From the NCBI RefSeq assembly GCF_014647415.1, contig NZ_BMPD01000001.1, forward strand, positions 558,001 to 622,000: a DNA stretch of 64,000 bases, in the 5' to 3' direction. Made by a program: the position numbers and the translations under genes. The DNA is from Haloarcula sebkhae. GTDB taxonomy: Archaea; Halobacteriota; Halobacteria; Halobacteriales; Haloarculaceae. Every line of letters starts with the position of its first letter. Position 1 is the stretch's first letter. The notes below the pieces were generated by a model that saw only the letters and a list, made by a program, of their open reading frames with translations, was not told the origin of the DNA and made no database searches. This document shows, in pieces, positions 1 through 9,336 of the stretch.

Positions 1-1830
1 ACTAATCTCTCACATTGTGACTTTAGTGCTGGGACACGTAACATTCGCGAGAGGTCTGAAACTGATAAATCTTCAGTACAGGTTCAGCGGAAAGAGTCAA
101 ATCTCAGAGATGTTAAATTTTTACGTGGTATATATAATGAAACTATATTTTCAGATGCGGAACTCAGAGAGTGCGATATTAAAAATATCTCACTTGAAAA
201 TCCAGAACTTTCAGGTACGGAGTTTCAGCGAGGCAAGGCAGAAAACCTCAATATAATAGGAGGAACCATTGCAGTAGATTTTAATAATGTTGAAATCATC
301 TCCCCCACCTTTGAAAAGATATCAGACGCAGACATTTCTTTCCAGTATAATTTAATTGAGAGTGGAAATTTCCACTTCGAGCCGCCAGAAAAAGAGGATC
401 AGCGATGTCGTGTGAATTTCAAACAGCTTGATGAAGGGGATATAACTCTATATATCCCCTCACAAAACGTCGAGTTTTCTGCATCATCTTGTGAAAATAC
501 AGAATTTGAATTCAAAGGGCGAAGTCCCGAAGCAAAGATTGAATCGCTGACTATACGGCAGGTTCAGGATCAAAGCGGTCTAATTGTAGATGGTCCTGAT
601 ATCGTATCGGCTGACCTAGAATCGAGCGACTTCTCAACCTTTGAACTTGCTGAATCAAATATTGAGACAATCGAAGCTGAAGCGATCGTGGCTAATCAAT
701 CTCCGGAATTGGACAATGTTGAAATAAGTGGTGGTGAAATTACTGAATCAAAGTTGTGCGATGGCACATTCGAGACTGTGCATATTTCACAAGTGAGACT
801 CTCATCTGTAAAAATATCAGATGGAGTGTTTGATGGTGTTTGTTTTATAAATTTGCAAGAATCTAACGATGTGGATTTTTCCAATTCCCTTCTGACTAAC
901 TGCACATTTTCTGACTCATGTATCTCTGACGCAGATATGGCCAGTACGACTTTCAAGGACGGCAACACATTTATCGACGTTATTTTAAATGGGGCTGATT
1001 TCTCCCACGCTTCATTAGTTGAAGTAAACCTAAATTCAGTCATTCTCAGAGGTTGTCTTTTAGTACAAACTGATCTGCGGGATGCTGACTTAGCAGGGGC
1101 TGAGTTACACGATGTGCATACCTCTTCAACTAGAATCAATAGTGAAACCAGCCTCGGATCGTATTCTCCCTACGAATTACGCGCCGATAGAATGGTAGAA
1201 ATGGATTGTGGCGAGGACAGTTTGGACCATGTTGATTGGAAGCAGAGAGGGAGAGAAATAGAAAATCGGCGGTTCTATCAACGCCTTCGTCCTGGATTCC
1301 GCAGACTCAGAAACCGTGGAAGGCTTTCAGAGGAGAGAAATAAAACAGATACTGAGCTCTTGGATAATGCGATTCGGGTTTACAGAATGTATCAGAATTT
1401 ACTCCGCCAAAATGCTCTGATGCATGATTTCCGAGGGTATCGCATTAGGGAGCGCCATACCCAGCGTAAGAAGGCAAAGGCAAATCAGAACTACTCCCAA
1501 TGGCTAAAATTGGTTCTTCTACGTATTACTTCTCGATATGGCGAGAGTTATTTCCCAGTGGTGGTAATTTCGGGCGTAGTTATTTTCGTCTGGTCATTAG
1601 TGTATTATATTTCGGGTACTGTTCGAGATGTTTCTGGGAGTTCAAATACCACGATAAATTCATTCTCTGAGGCAGTCGCTCTGAGCATAGGTTCTTTCAC
1701 GTCTACAGGGTCCAGCGGTCTCGAGATCACGACTACTTCAATCCGCTTACTCCAGGGAGCAGAATCAATAATAGGAGCTGTTCTTGTGGCGGTTTTTGTG
1801 GCCGTCCTCGTCAGGAGGGCGACGCTGTAA
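1..1830 (+). CDS. Pentapeptide-repeat protein with C-terminal ion-channel domain (5' end outside window)
   Basis: The frame is open from base 1 with no stop, so the gene starts left of the window; the GTG at 412 is internal. The first residues (NLSHCDFSAG) and much of the 609 visible residues follow the A(D/N)LXX pentapeptide pattern, clearest around 960-1110. A basic linker follows (about 1230-1500). The last 100 residues hold two hydrophobic segments (about 1552-1612 and 1765-1818) flanking a pore-loop-like stretch, SFTSTGSSGLE. This matches a two-TM Ion_trans_2-type channel. The filter is not the classical TVGYGD, so the ion is unknown. It converges on the GHKL gene with 8 bp between stops, and its AT-rich codons suggest acquired DNA. 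Confidence 0.8.
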   Translation, partial: TNLSHCDFSAGTRNIRERSETDKSSVQVQRKESNLRDVKFLRGIYNETIFSDAELRECDIKNISLENPELSGTEFQRGKAENLNIIGGTIAVDFNNVEIISPTFEKISDADISFQYNLIESGNFHFEPPEKEDQRCRVNFKQLDEGDITLYIPSQNVEFSASSCENTEFEFKGRSPEAKIESLTIRQVQDQSGLIVDGPDIVSADLESSDFSTFELAESNIETIEAEAIVANQSPELDNVEISGGEITESKLCDGTFETVHISQVRLSSVKISDGVFDGVCFINLQESNDVDFSNSLLTNCTFSDSCISDADMASTTFKDGNTFIDVILNGADFSHASLVEVNLNSVILRGCLLVQTDLRDADLAGAELHDVHTSSTRINSETSLGSYSPYELRADRMVEMDCGEDSLDHVDWKQRGREIENRRFYQRLRPGFRRLRNRGRLSEERNKTDTELLDNAIRVYRMYQNLLRQNALMHDFRGYRIRERHTQRKKAKANQNYSQWLKLVLLRITSRYGESYFPVVVISGVVIFVWSLVYYISGTVRDVSGSSNTTINSFSEAVALSIGSFTSTGSSGLEITTTSIRLLQGAESIIGAVLVAVFVAVLVRRATL

Positions 1831-1838
1831 CTACGCGG

Positions 1839-3503
1839 TTATCCGCCAATATGATCATCTGCATTTTCATAGAGGTCATATAGGATAGTAGTCCATTTTC
1901 GACGTTCGCGTTCATAGAAGTCTCGTAATTGCTCATTCCCATAGACTGCATCCTCTCGTTTTGCAAGTGTAATCAGAAGGAGGTCAACCAGCAGCTTAAT
2001 ATCGGACCTATCTATCTCTTTCCCAGAATCGGCTGTGAGCGGACGGTACAATTCTTCATAAAATGGATGTTGAGTATTTACTTGAACCTCTATTTCTTTT
2101 CCACTCCATTCAACCTCATAGAAATTCCCTGAAGCTGGATTCGCCTCTGTAACTTCGAAATAGTAGTCTTTCTCCAGCATTAGCTCATAGGTTTCCCGGA
2201 GACTTTCTTTTTGTTGAGGCGAGAGCTCATCATCTTCCTCTAATCCTTCTAACAAATTCTTAATATCCGTCTCTTGATTCTTTATTTCATTACTGTCTGA
2301 ATTATAGTCACTCCGAGGAAGAAAATCGACCAATTCGTTCGCTACCCTTTCTGCTCGGCTAAACGACTCTTCGGCAGAAGAAAACTCATTTTTAAGCATC
2401 TCGCGCTTCTGCGAAATAGTGTTTCGGAGCGAGGCTGTAGTTTTCCCGACATGGTCTTTTATGTCGTTCCTAAGTTCACTATCCAATGAGAACCGGCTTT
2501 TGTTTGTTTGTACGCCGAATAGGTCATCTAATTCTTCTGGGAAATGTATTCTACCCCTGAAATAGTTTAGATTATTATGGCGAGTGAATAAACTTAGTGT
2601 TAGGCTTTCACCAATCTCTCGATTTTCGCGTATTATGTAAAACCCTTGATTGCTCTGGTTGATGTTGAATTCATCCTGTGCTTCTCTTCGGATTATCTCC
2701 CGCATTGGAAGAAGGAAAATTTCGACCGTTACTTTAGGGACTTCGTCTTCCTCCCCCCAGTCGGGATACTCGATAGTGAACTCTGTTTCTCTCTTTGATT
2801 TGTCTAGTTCTTGAACTTCATATGATTCATCGATCCACATGAGGGGGTCATGAATCGGGACCTCTTCACCATTCATGTGGATTTTATGACCCTCCTGGAT
2901 GACTTCTCGTTGAGTCTGTGACACATTCTCTTTAAGAAAAGAAGACAGTGCGGATGCGGTCTTACGATCCGGGCGCCGAAGATTAGGAATATGAATTATC
3001 GTGCCTTGCGTGCTATCTTCATCTAAATTATTAGATACTTCTTCAGGGAGCTCATCTACTGGCTCCGGGGATGGGATGTGAATATCCTCTTCGTCCATTC
3101 CAAGTAACTGTTCAACCTTTAATTGAGATTTGTAAAACTGATCTTCTTCAGCAGTAGTAGAGTAAATTTCTGTATGCTCCGCTTGGCAAAATGCCGATGA
3201 GGGGAGACCAAAACCAAATTTCCCAGTTGTTCGCCGATCACGGTCAATCTGCCCTCCGAATTTCAGCGCTTCAATAATTTCATTTTCTGGGATACCCTCT
3301 CCATCGTCCTCAACAACTAATCTAAGACCTCCTCTATCGTTGTTTTCAACGGTAATCCAGATGTTCGCAGCATTTGCGTCAAAGCTGTTATCTATAAATT
3401 CATTGACTGCATCTATGGTATCGAGACCTAGGTCTCGGACACTTTTTATGAATAGCCGGGGAGATATGAGGCTCTGCTGTGTGCTATCTGAATCAGTAGA
3501 CAT
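1839..3503 (-). CDS. GHKL-type (Hsp90/MORC/MutL-like) ATP-binding protein
   Basis: The N-terminal ATPase fold is visible: N-box NEFIDNSFDA (residues 34-43), G1 box DDGEGI (66-71) and G2 box GKFGFGLPSS (94-103). There is no histidine-phosphoacceptor box, so it is not a sensor kinase. The remaining 450 residues are charged, with a coiled-coil-like stretch near 370-400. I chose the ATG at 3503; a GTG lies two codons upstream. Stand-alone GHKL proteins of this size act as ATP-gated clamps or conformational switches, and some belong to phage-defence islands. It is convergent with the channel gene, in AT-rich accessory DNA. The substrate is unknown. Confidence 0.78.
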   Translation of the reverse strand: MSTDSDSTQQSLISPRLFIKSVRDLGLDTIDAVNEFIDNSFDANAANIWITVENNDRGGLRLVVEDDGEGIPENEIIEALKFGGQIDRDRRTTGKFGFGLPSSAFCQAEHTEIYSTTAEEDQFYKSQLKVEQLLGMDEEDIHIPSPEPVDELPEEVSNNLDEDSTQGTIIHIPNLRRPDRKTASALSSFLKENVSQTQREVIQEGHKIHMNGEEVPIHDPLMWIDESYEVQELDKSKRETEFTIEYPDWGEEDEVPKVTVEIFLLPMREIIRREAQDEFNINQSNQGFYIIRENREIGESLTLSLFTRHNNLNYFRGRIHFPEELDDLFGVQTNKSRFSLDSELRNDIKDHVGKTTASLRNTISQKREMLKNEFSSAEESFSRAERVANELVDFLPRSDYNSDSNEIKNQETDIKNLLEGLEEDDELSPQQKESLRETYELMLEKDYYFEVTEANPASGNFYEVEWSGKEIEVQVNTQHPFYEELYRPLTADSGKEIDRSDIKLLVDLLLITLAKREDAVYGNEQLRDFYERERRKWTTILYDLYENADDHIGG

Positions 3504-4064
3504 TTTCACTCACTGTCTGTCGTGTATGAACTGAACACCATTCATTCAAAAGTCCTTCCCTTACCTGTGGTCCAAAGCCCAAATAGATAAAGATATCACG
3601 GATTCTGACTCAAATATTATATTATCATAGCAACTGCGACCCACTGTGCAGTACTACGCATTAATTAGGTAGCGTGAACTCAATTTCGTTATAATACGAA
3701 AGACAAACGTCTTGTAGTGCTTTAATCCAGTGGCTATAGGACGAAGCTAGTGGCCGAACCCGCCGTGAGTTACGAGATGAGGTGGATAGATTCCCCGTCG
3801 AAATTAAGACATGAGAGTACGCTAAACTGGAAGCGGATCAGCAAGAGGTTCTCCAGAGGATTGCCGAAGCTACAACAGGGTACGTCCAATAGTCGTCAAT
3901 GTCCGCATTGATGAGTTGCCTGAGAGCTATGAGGTAGAGATAGGGCATTTGAATTTCGTAGTTGACCAAGAACTACGACACAAAACCCAACATATCGGGC
4001 TATAGCTGACTGCTTCGGGCCAAACGGTGGTTTATGATGTCGGACTTATCATTGAGAACTATCC
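3504..4064. other. Intergenic stretch with decayed coding DNA upstream of a recombinase
   Basis: No intact gene is visible. It holds the promoter side of the GHKL gene, a 16-bp palindrome near 3690 (arms ttcgt/acgaa around tataat), and coding-like remnants, the clearest annotated separately at 3740-3892. Confidence 0.5.
3740..3892 (+). pseudogene. Remnant of a coiled-coil haloarchaeal protein
   Basis: One frame reads DEASGRTRRELRDEVDRF, then a TGA, then EYAKLEADQQEVLQRIAE up to a TAG. The heptad-like charged sequence on both sides of the stop looks like real protein, but it has an internal stop and no start codon. I read it as a degraded gene next to the recombinase. The parent family is not identified. 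Confidence 0.4.
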
Positions 4065-4664
4065 ATGCGAATCAAGCGTAACGAGAATCATCACTCGTAT
4101 CGCTGCTGGCTTACCCCGGATGAGTACAAGCAACTCAAACAAACAGCTGGGAGCTATCGAGATTCGCTCATCGTTCAGCTCGGCGGTGAAGTCGGGCTCC
4201 GCTCCTTTGAGATCCCTCAGGTCTGTCCAAAGCATATTACACAAGTTGATGGGCATGCTCGGCTCCGTGTTCCCGAGGGAAAGGACACCGAAGGTAGTGG
4301 CGGGAAGCCCAGAGATGCATATCTCCCGGAGCAGGTTGAAAGCGAAGTCCTTCGCTATGCTAACGTCGAAGAGATTGACCGCGACGAGCCGATCATCGAT
4401 CTGACCGAGCGATCTGTCCAGCGACGTGTGAAGGAAACAGCGGAGCGCGTGGGGGAGGAGACGGGAAATGCCGACTGGGAAAAAGTATCGAGTCATGATC
4501 TCCGGCGCTACTATGCTCAGACACTACTCGTCAGAGAGCGGATGAATCCCCGTGTAGTGATGGAAGTCGGTGGCTGGTCGTCGTTCTCTGCCATCGAACC
4601 GTATCTGAATGCGCCGACCGCTGGCGTAGTCAACGAGGAGTTCGAGGGAACAACCCTCTCATGA
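4065..4664 (+). CDS. Tyrosine recombinase/integrase, catalytic domain only
   Basis: At 199 residues it is half the length of a full XerC/D-type integrase and consists almost entirely of the catalytic domain. Visible active-site residues are Arg46 (GLRSFE), a lysine at 73 or 81, His144-Leu-Arg-Arg147 (HDLRRYY), Trp171 in place of the second His, and nucleophile Tyr180 (EPYLN). The core-binding domain is absent. Haloarchaea carry many such short recombinases, so it may be functional. It converges with the following minus-strand gene, 7 bp apart, and marks the block as mobile DNA. Confidence 0.8.
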   Translation: MRIKRNENHHSYRCWLTPDEYKQLKQTAGSYRDSLIVQLGGEVGLRSFEIPQVCPKHITQVDGHARLRVPEGKDTEGSGGKPRDAYLPEQVESEVLRYANVEEIDRDEPIIDLTERSVQRRVKETAERVGEETGNADWEKVSSHDLRRYYAQTLLVRERMNPRVVMEVGGWSSFSAIEPYLNAPTAGVVNEEFEGTTLS

Positions 4665-4671
4665 GCTAAGA

Positions 4672-5193
4672 TCAGGCCCGAGAGTCTCGCCATTTCTCCT
4701 TCGCACTGTGGGCTCCACCTTTGCTGGAATAGCCTGCTCGTTCAGCTAACTCACTGATCGAGATCTCGCCATTTGTCTGCTCCAAGAGCAGGAACGCTTT
4801 GGCCTGCTTCTCTGTGAGGTTTTGAACGTTCGAAAGGTCGTTCGATTCGTGACCTGCTATCGCGCTATCCGCCGATAGAGAACTCTCTCTATCGCCAGCC
4901 CGTGAGTCTGCTAGATGCGAGGACGCTATCTCTAGATTTTCTGCTTTTCTCTCTGTCTCCCTATCGCTGGAAGGAGAGGACTCTGTGACTGGGTTCGCCC
5001 GTTCACTTGACTGGCCAGATTCTGCCACCTGAATCATCCCATCGGCGTACCAGACGCGAACCGATTGCGCCCCACTGAGATGGGTCACAACTACCTCTCC
5101 GATCTGCCGCTTGAACGCATCAGATTCGTTCTCGTGTGGAGTCTGCTGAGTGTTGGAATCCTTCGTCGAGGGGGATGTGTGGAACTGAACCAT
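4672..5193 (-). CDS. Hypothetical protein with C-terminal helix-turn-helix-like segment
   Basis: It has 173 residues starting MVQFHTSPSTKD; the frame is open further upstream only through the shadow of the next gene. The middle is low-complexity, Ser/Glu/Asp-rich (about residues 55-115). The last 50 residues (LTEKQAKAFLLLEQ then ISISELAERAGYSS) resemble a winged-helix DNA-binding motif. A regulatory role is inferred only from that motif. It may be co-transcribed with the nuclease-like gene upstream, 178 bp away. Confidence 0.55.
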   Translation of the reverse strand: MVQFHTSPSTKDSNTQQTPHENESDAFKRQIGEVVVTHLSGAQSVRVWYADGMIQVAESGQSSERANPVTESSPSSDRETERKAENLEIASSHLADSRAGDRESSLSADSAIAGHESNDLSNVQNLTEKQAKAFLLLEQTNGEISISELAERAGYSSKGGAHSAKEKWRDSRA

Positions 5194-5371
5194 GTGTGTC
5201 CGTGATATGTGCCGGTTCGGTTGTAATCCACATGTTAGGAGGAGCGACCAATCATCAAGAGCGGCAGTGTTCATCGCTTTCCGGTGGGTTATGGCGGAAT
5301 ACATCGACAGGATGACTCGATAACGGAGATTACAAACCGCAAGGGCCAGCGAATCACGTAGCTCAGAGCAT

Positions 5372-5980
5372 TTAGTCATCCAAGAGCAGCCAAGTGATGA
5401 CTGCGCCGTGCTGGTGGTGCGGGTGCTGGAGCCCATCGAAAGGCTCGATGGCCGTGGTCTCGACGTTGATGTCGTACCAGTACGAAACGTCACGCTGGAA
5501 CTTCTCGGCTATCGCCTCCGCCCGTAGTTGGTCGTACTCCTCGCCGTCCTTCTCGTAGTAGAGCCCGAGTAGCCCGGTCGGCTGGTCGAAACCTGACTCG
5601 ACAAGCTTCGGAGCGTCGGTGAGCATCGACGACGAGCCCTGCTCGGGGAACGGGCTGAAGACGCTCTTGTACATATTCGGATCGATGTTCCCGTTATCCA
5701 GCCGGAACCGGAGCAGCTTGGCCTCAATCGGGAAGCGGATACCGTCGGTGTCGACCACCAAGTCACACCGTTGTTGGTTGCCCGGATACGGAACTTCGGT
5801 CTTGATTTCACCAGCGCGTTCCGCTGGCAGTTCGTCCAAGATCATCTCAATCTGATTCTCCTCCTCAAAGGGACCGATGCCAGCCTTCCACCGGCTGTGC
5901 TGTGCGTCGGCATCGGCCTGTGGGATCGCGTCGGCAAAATCACGAGCGACACGCTGGAGGACCACTGAGGGATTCGACAT
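5372..5980 (-). CDS. Predicted PD-(D/E)XK-fold nuclease-like protein
   Basis: Starting at MSNPSVVLQ it has 202 residues; a second in-frame ATG lies 13 codons upstream. The core RCDLVVDTDGIRFPIEAKLLR shows the Asp ... Glu-X-Lys spacing of PD-(D/E)XK nucleases, and Glu residues near 45-50 could supply the first metal ligand. No specificity domain or methyltransferase is adjacent, so it is not evidently a restriction enzyme. It lies in a block with recombinase and helicase genes. A DNA-processing or defence role is inference. Confidence 0.55.
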   Translation of the reverse strand: MSNPSVVLQRVARDFADAIPQADADAQHSRWKAGIGPFEEENQIEMILDELPAERAGEIKTEVPYPGNQQRCDLVVDTDGIRFPIEAKLLRFRLDNGNIDPNMYKSVFSPFPEQGSSSMLTDAPKLVESGFDQPTGLLGLYYEKDGEEYDQLRAEAIAEKFQRDVSYWYDINVETTAIEPFDGLQHPHHQHGAVITWLLLDD

Positions 5981-6093
5981 GAACTTCGATGGCTTCGGAT
6001 AGTAAATAGCACTTTCCACATTCCCTCGAAGCAGGGGGTAGACCGGTGCTCAAGGGGGCAATTCAACCATGTCGAGCAAAAACGAGTAGTAGA

Positions 6094-6800
6094 GCAGTAT
6101 CAAGCAGCTCTTAACAGGCGTATTGGGGGTGAAATCATTCTTGCAAATTGGCTGCTCTTTCGTCTCGTCTTTGCAACGAGCAAAAACAGGAGAAAGAGGG
6201 GTCTCAAGTAGCCCTCAAGCGGCAGAACGACCAGCAGCGGAGGACCTCTTGACCGGTGGTCGTTCCCGTTCAATACGAAACGGAGTGGTAAGAGCAACCA
6301 GTAAGGGGGTGCTCAAGCAGTGGTTTGCCCCCACTGAAGGAGTGGTCTTGTGGTCAGCATTGAAGAGCAGCAAGAGCAGGGAATAGAGCGCCCTCAAGCA
6401 ACGCAAATCTTCGCTTGAGTGGGTGTAGAAAAGTGGGTGGTAGTAGCAATATTCTCTCCCTCCCGGTGGCGACGGGATCGAAGAGCAGCAAGATCAGGGG
6501 AACAAGCGCCCTCAAGCAGCGCTTAAGCGGTAGAACTACCAGCGGCGAAAGCACACTGTGAGCGGTGGTCGTTCACTCTCGATATAGAACAAAGGGGCGA
6601 GAGCAACCAGAGAAGGGTGGTTTACCCCCGCTGAAGGTGTGGTCTCGGTGGCCGGGCTCGGAGAGCAGCAAAACAGGGGAACAAGCGCCCTCAAGCAGCG
6701 CTCAAACAGCAAGATGACCAGTGGCTAAAATCCGCCTGAACGGTGGTATTTTCGGCTCGATCTCAGGCGAAGGGGCAAGAGCAGCCAGAAAGGATAAGCA
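6094..6800. repeat. Degenerate tandem repeats, 297-bp composite period, no clear gene
   Basis: The motif ccctcaagc recurs at 6212, 6391, 6509 and 6688, alternating 179 and 118 bp, so the composite period is 297 bp. A tggttt-cccccNctgaagg block repeats at 6321 and 6618, also 297 bp apart. A gagcagcaag-(a)-caggg block precedes three ccctcaagc copies. Short reading frames exist but none looks like a conserved protein. Most of 6020-7000 is explained by these repeats and no gene is supported there. Confidence 0.7.
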
Positions 6801-6977
6801 GATCCACACCGGCTCCTGTGTCCGTTCGGGTGAGCGCAACGGGGAAAGCAAAATCAAACCAATAGCAAGCGTCCACCCATCACTGGATTTGTACTCTCTA
6901 TACGGAGAGCATCCCTCAGAAGACTAGCTTTCCATTGTTACAATCAAGTACGCTACACTGTAATTAGTCGATGTCCC

Positions 6978-6988
6978 CAGTATAGTTC
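6978..6988 (+). promoter_or_regulatory. TATA box for the MazG gene
   Basis: The TATA-like sequence cagtatagtt lies about 25 bp before the ATG at 7007, the usual spacing for a leaderless haloarchaeal transcript. It supports 7007 rather than the internal ATG at 7034 as the start. Confidence 0.45.
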
Positions 6989-7006
6989 GCTCACAGCATT
7001 GCAGTT

Positions 7007-7381
7007 ATGTATTTTATACGCCCAGTCAGAGATATGCAGTTCGACGACCTAAACAAAGAAATCCGAGAGTTCTGCGAGACGCGTGACTGGAGTCAGTACC
7101 ACAGTCCGAAAGACCTAGCTATTGGACTATCCACTGAATCCAACGAACTGCTCGACATCTTTCGATTCAAGAGCCAAAGAGAGCAATTAGAAATAATATC
7201 CAACCCAGACAGGCAGTCCGAGGTTGAAGACGAGCTCGCCGATGTATTGTTCTTCCTCCTGCGATTTGCAGATTTACATGACATTGATCTTGAGGACGCG
7301 CTAGAGACGAAGATCGAAAAAAACCGAGAGCGGTACCCGAAAGAAGAATACGAGTCTAGCAACAGAAAATATAACGAGTAG
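7007..7381 (+). CDS. MazG-like nucleotide pyrophosphohydrolase
   Basis: At 124 residues it has the all-alpha NTP-pyrophosphatase signature: acidic residues in STESNELLD (about 43-51) and the DELADVLFFLLRFAD helix (about 77-91), which place Mg2+ ligands in MazG/dUTPase-like enzymes. These hydrolyse (d)NTPs to NMP and PPi. The next gene, a nuclease-helicase, begins 5 bp after the stop, so the two form an operon and probably act together. Whether it cleans non-canonical nucleotides or depletes dNTPs during infection cannot be told from sequence. Confidence 0.82.
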   Translation: MYFIRPVRDMQFDDLNKEIREFCETRDWSQYHSPKDLAIGLSTESNELLDIFRFKSQREQLEIISNPDRQSEVEDELADVLFFLLRFADLHDIDLEDALETKIEKNRERYPKEEYESSNRKYNE

Positions 7382-7386
7382 ACTAA

Positions 7387-9267
7387 ATGCTGATTTACGA
7401 GAGCACCAAATCGGGACTCCTGGACGATATTCTGTCGGATAACCTTGTTTCACGAATAGAAGCCGAGTACGCAGCGAAGGGGCTCGGTGGGGTGAGTCCC
7501 AATGAGAAGCGGGCTTGGCGGAACTCGTTCCAGTATATCCATAAGGTCCTCGCTGGAAGTGAAATTCCAGACGACGCTGGCGTTGCCATTGAGTTCAAAA
7601 TTCCACTAACATCGCGGCGTGTCGACCTCATGATCTCTGGGAGAGACAAAGACGGTAACGCGAATGTCGTCGTGGTGGAGCTGAAACAGTGGGAAGGCGA
7701 AGACACCGAGCGAGTCGATGGGAAAGACGGCATCGTAGAGACGTACGTCGGTGGTGGTATTCGGGAGACAACGCATCCGAGCTACCAAGCGTGGGCCTAC
7801 GCGAATTTCCTTCGAGACTTCAATATCCAAATTCAGGAGACACCAATCAACCTCCATCCGGTCGCATACCTCCACAACTACGAACCTGAGTATCGCTCGG
7901 CTATCGATAACGAAATCTACGCACCGTATACAGAGGAAGCACCGTTGTACCTCAAGGGCGATGCCGTTGAGTTCCGGGATTATCTGGAGGAGCGAATTCA
8001 AGTCGGTGATGGAGGTGAGCTGCTCCACGAGATTGCGGACAGCGGTCTCAGGCCCAGTAAATCGCTGCAGGATTCGGTTCGGGAGATGCTCAACGGCAAT
8101 CATGAATTCACCCTACTAGATTCCCAGAAGGTCGTCTTCGAAAGGGCAATCGAGCTGGCGAAGCAGTGCCAAGAAGACGGACAGAAACGTGTTCTTCTCG
8201 TTGAGGGAGAACCAGGGACGGGCAAGACCGTTGTGGCGATTAACATCCTAGCAGAGCTGCTGCAAAACGATCTGACCGCACAGTACGTCTCGAAGAACGC
8301 TGCACCCCGAGATGTGTACGAACAGAAGCTCAGAGGCGATATGATGGTCAAGACGATCAATCATCTATTCAAGGGTGCTGGAAGCTATGTTGACGAAGAG
8401 GCGAACGCTGTCCCAGCGCTCATCGCCGATGAAGCACATCGTCTCAACGAGGAGTCGAACTTCTTTGGTCGTGGCGAGAACCAGATTATGGAAATCATCA
8501 ACGCCGCGCAGTTCAGCGTATTCTTTATTGACGAGAGTCAGCGCGTGCATATCGACGATATCGGATCCAAGGACGAAATCAGAAAGTTTGCAGATGAGTT
8601 GGGCGCAGAAATAGAGGAGACTGCGCTAGAGTCTCAGTTACGATGTGGCGGGTCCGGAGACTATATTGAGTGGGTTGACGGTGTGCTGCAGATAGGCGAT
8701 ACAGAAACACCCGAAGACATTGATCTTGATTTTGATGTTCGGTTATTCGATTCACCAGAAGCACTCCACGAGGCCATTGAACGAAAGAACGAAAAAACCG
8801 ATTTATCTCGAGTCGTGGCCGGCTATTGCTGGGAGTGGGATACAGATGGCCAGAGTGACCCAGACTACGTCGATATCGAGATAGGTGACTACAGACGTAG
8901 CTGGAATCTCAAAAGTAGCGACCCTTGGGCTATCGCCGAAGGGTCAATCGACGAGGTAGGCTGCATCCATACGTGCCAGGGGCTCGAGTTCGACTATGCG
9001 GGAGTGATCATTGGTCCTGATCTCCGGTATCAGGACGGCGAAATAGTTACTGACCACGAGGAACGCGCCAGCAGTGATCGCTCTGTCTTTGGTATGAAGA
9101 AGATGTTTGACGAAGAGCCTGAGAAAGCACAGGAGTTGGCTGATGAACTAATCAAGAATACCTACCGGACACTCATGACACGAGGGATGAAAGGGTGCTA
9201 TATCTACTGTTGCGATGATGAGTTGCAGGCTTATTTGCAAGAGCGACTTGATGCGGTTGCTGAATAA
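7387..9267 (+). CDS. DUF2075-type ATPase/helicase with N-terminal PD-(D/E)XK-like domain
   Basis: Residues about 60-105 carry RRVDLMIS then VVVVELKQWE, the Asp ... Glu-X-Lys motif of a PD-(D/E)XK nuclease. The ATPase follows: Walker A GEPGTGKT (about 274-281), Walker B LIADEAHRL (about 344), an FFIDESQRV motif and an Arg-containing QLRCGGSGD motif. This order matches the DUF2075 family (superfamily 1-like, related to Schlafen helicase regions). The C-terminal HTCQGLEFDYAG and YRTLMTRGMKG motifs are typical of SF1 helicase motifs V and VI. It is coupled to the MazG gene, which suggests a nucleic-acid surveillance or defence module (inference). Confidence 0.82.
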   Translation: MLIYESTKSGLLDDILSDNLVSRIEAEYAAKGLGGVSPNEKRAWRNSFQYIHKVLAGSEIPDDAGVAIEFKIPLTSRRVDLMISGRDKDGNANVVVVELKQWEGEDTERVDGKDGIVETYVGGGIRETTHPSYQAWAYANFLRDFNIQIQETPINLHPVAYLHNYEPEYRSAIDNEIYAPYTEEAPLYLKGDAVEFRDYLEERIQVGDGGELLHEIADSGLRPSKSLQDSVREMLNGNHEFTLLDSQKVVFERAIELAKQCQEDGQKRVLLVEGEPGTGKTVVAINILAELLQNDLTAQYVSKNAAPRDVYEQKLRGDMMVKTINHLFKGAGSYVDEEANAVPALIADEAHRLNEESNFFGRGENQIMEIINAAQFSVFFIDESQRVHIDDIGSKDEIRKFADELGAEIEETALESQLRCGGSGDYIEWVDGVLQIGDTETPEDIDLDFDVRLFDSPEALHEAIERKNEKTDLSRVVAGYCWEWDTDGQSDPDYVDIEIGDYRRSWNLKSSDPWAIAEGSIDEVGCIHTCQGLEFDYAGVIIGPDLRYQDGEIVTDHEERASSDRSVFGMKKMFDEEPEKAQELADELIKNTYRTLMTRGMKGCYIYCCDDELQAYLQERLDAVAE

Positions 9268-9336
9268 ATCGTCAATAAATCCTATTTTCAGCGTGTGTAT
9301 AATACCTGAGAGGGCTCTATCGGGATTCTAGGAGTT

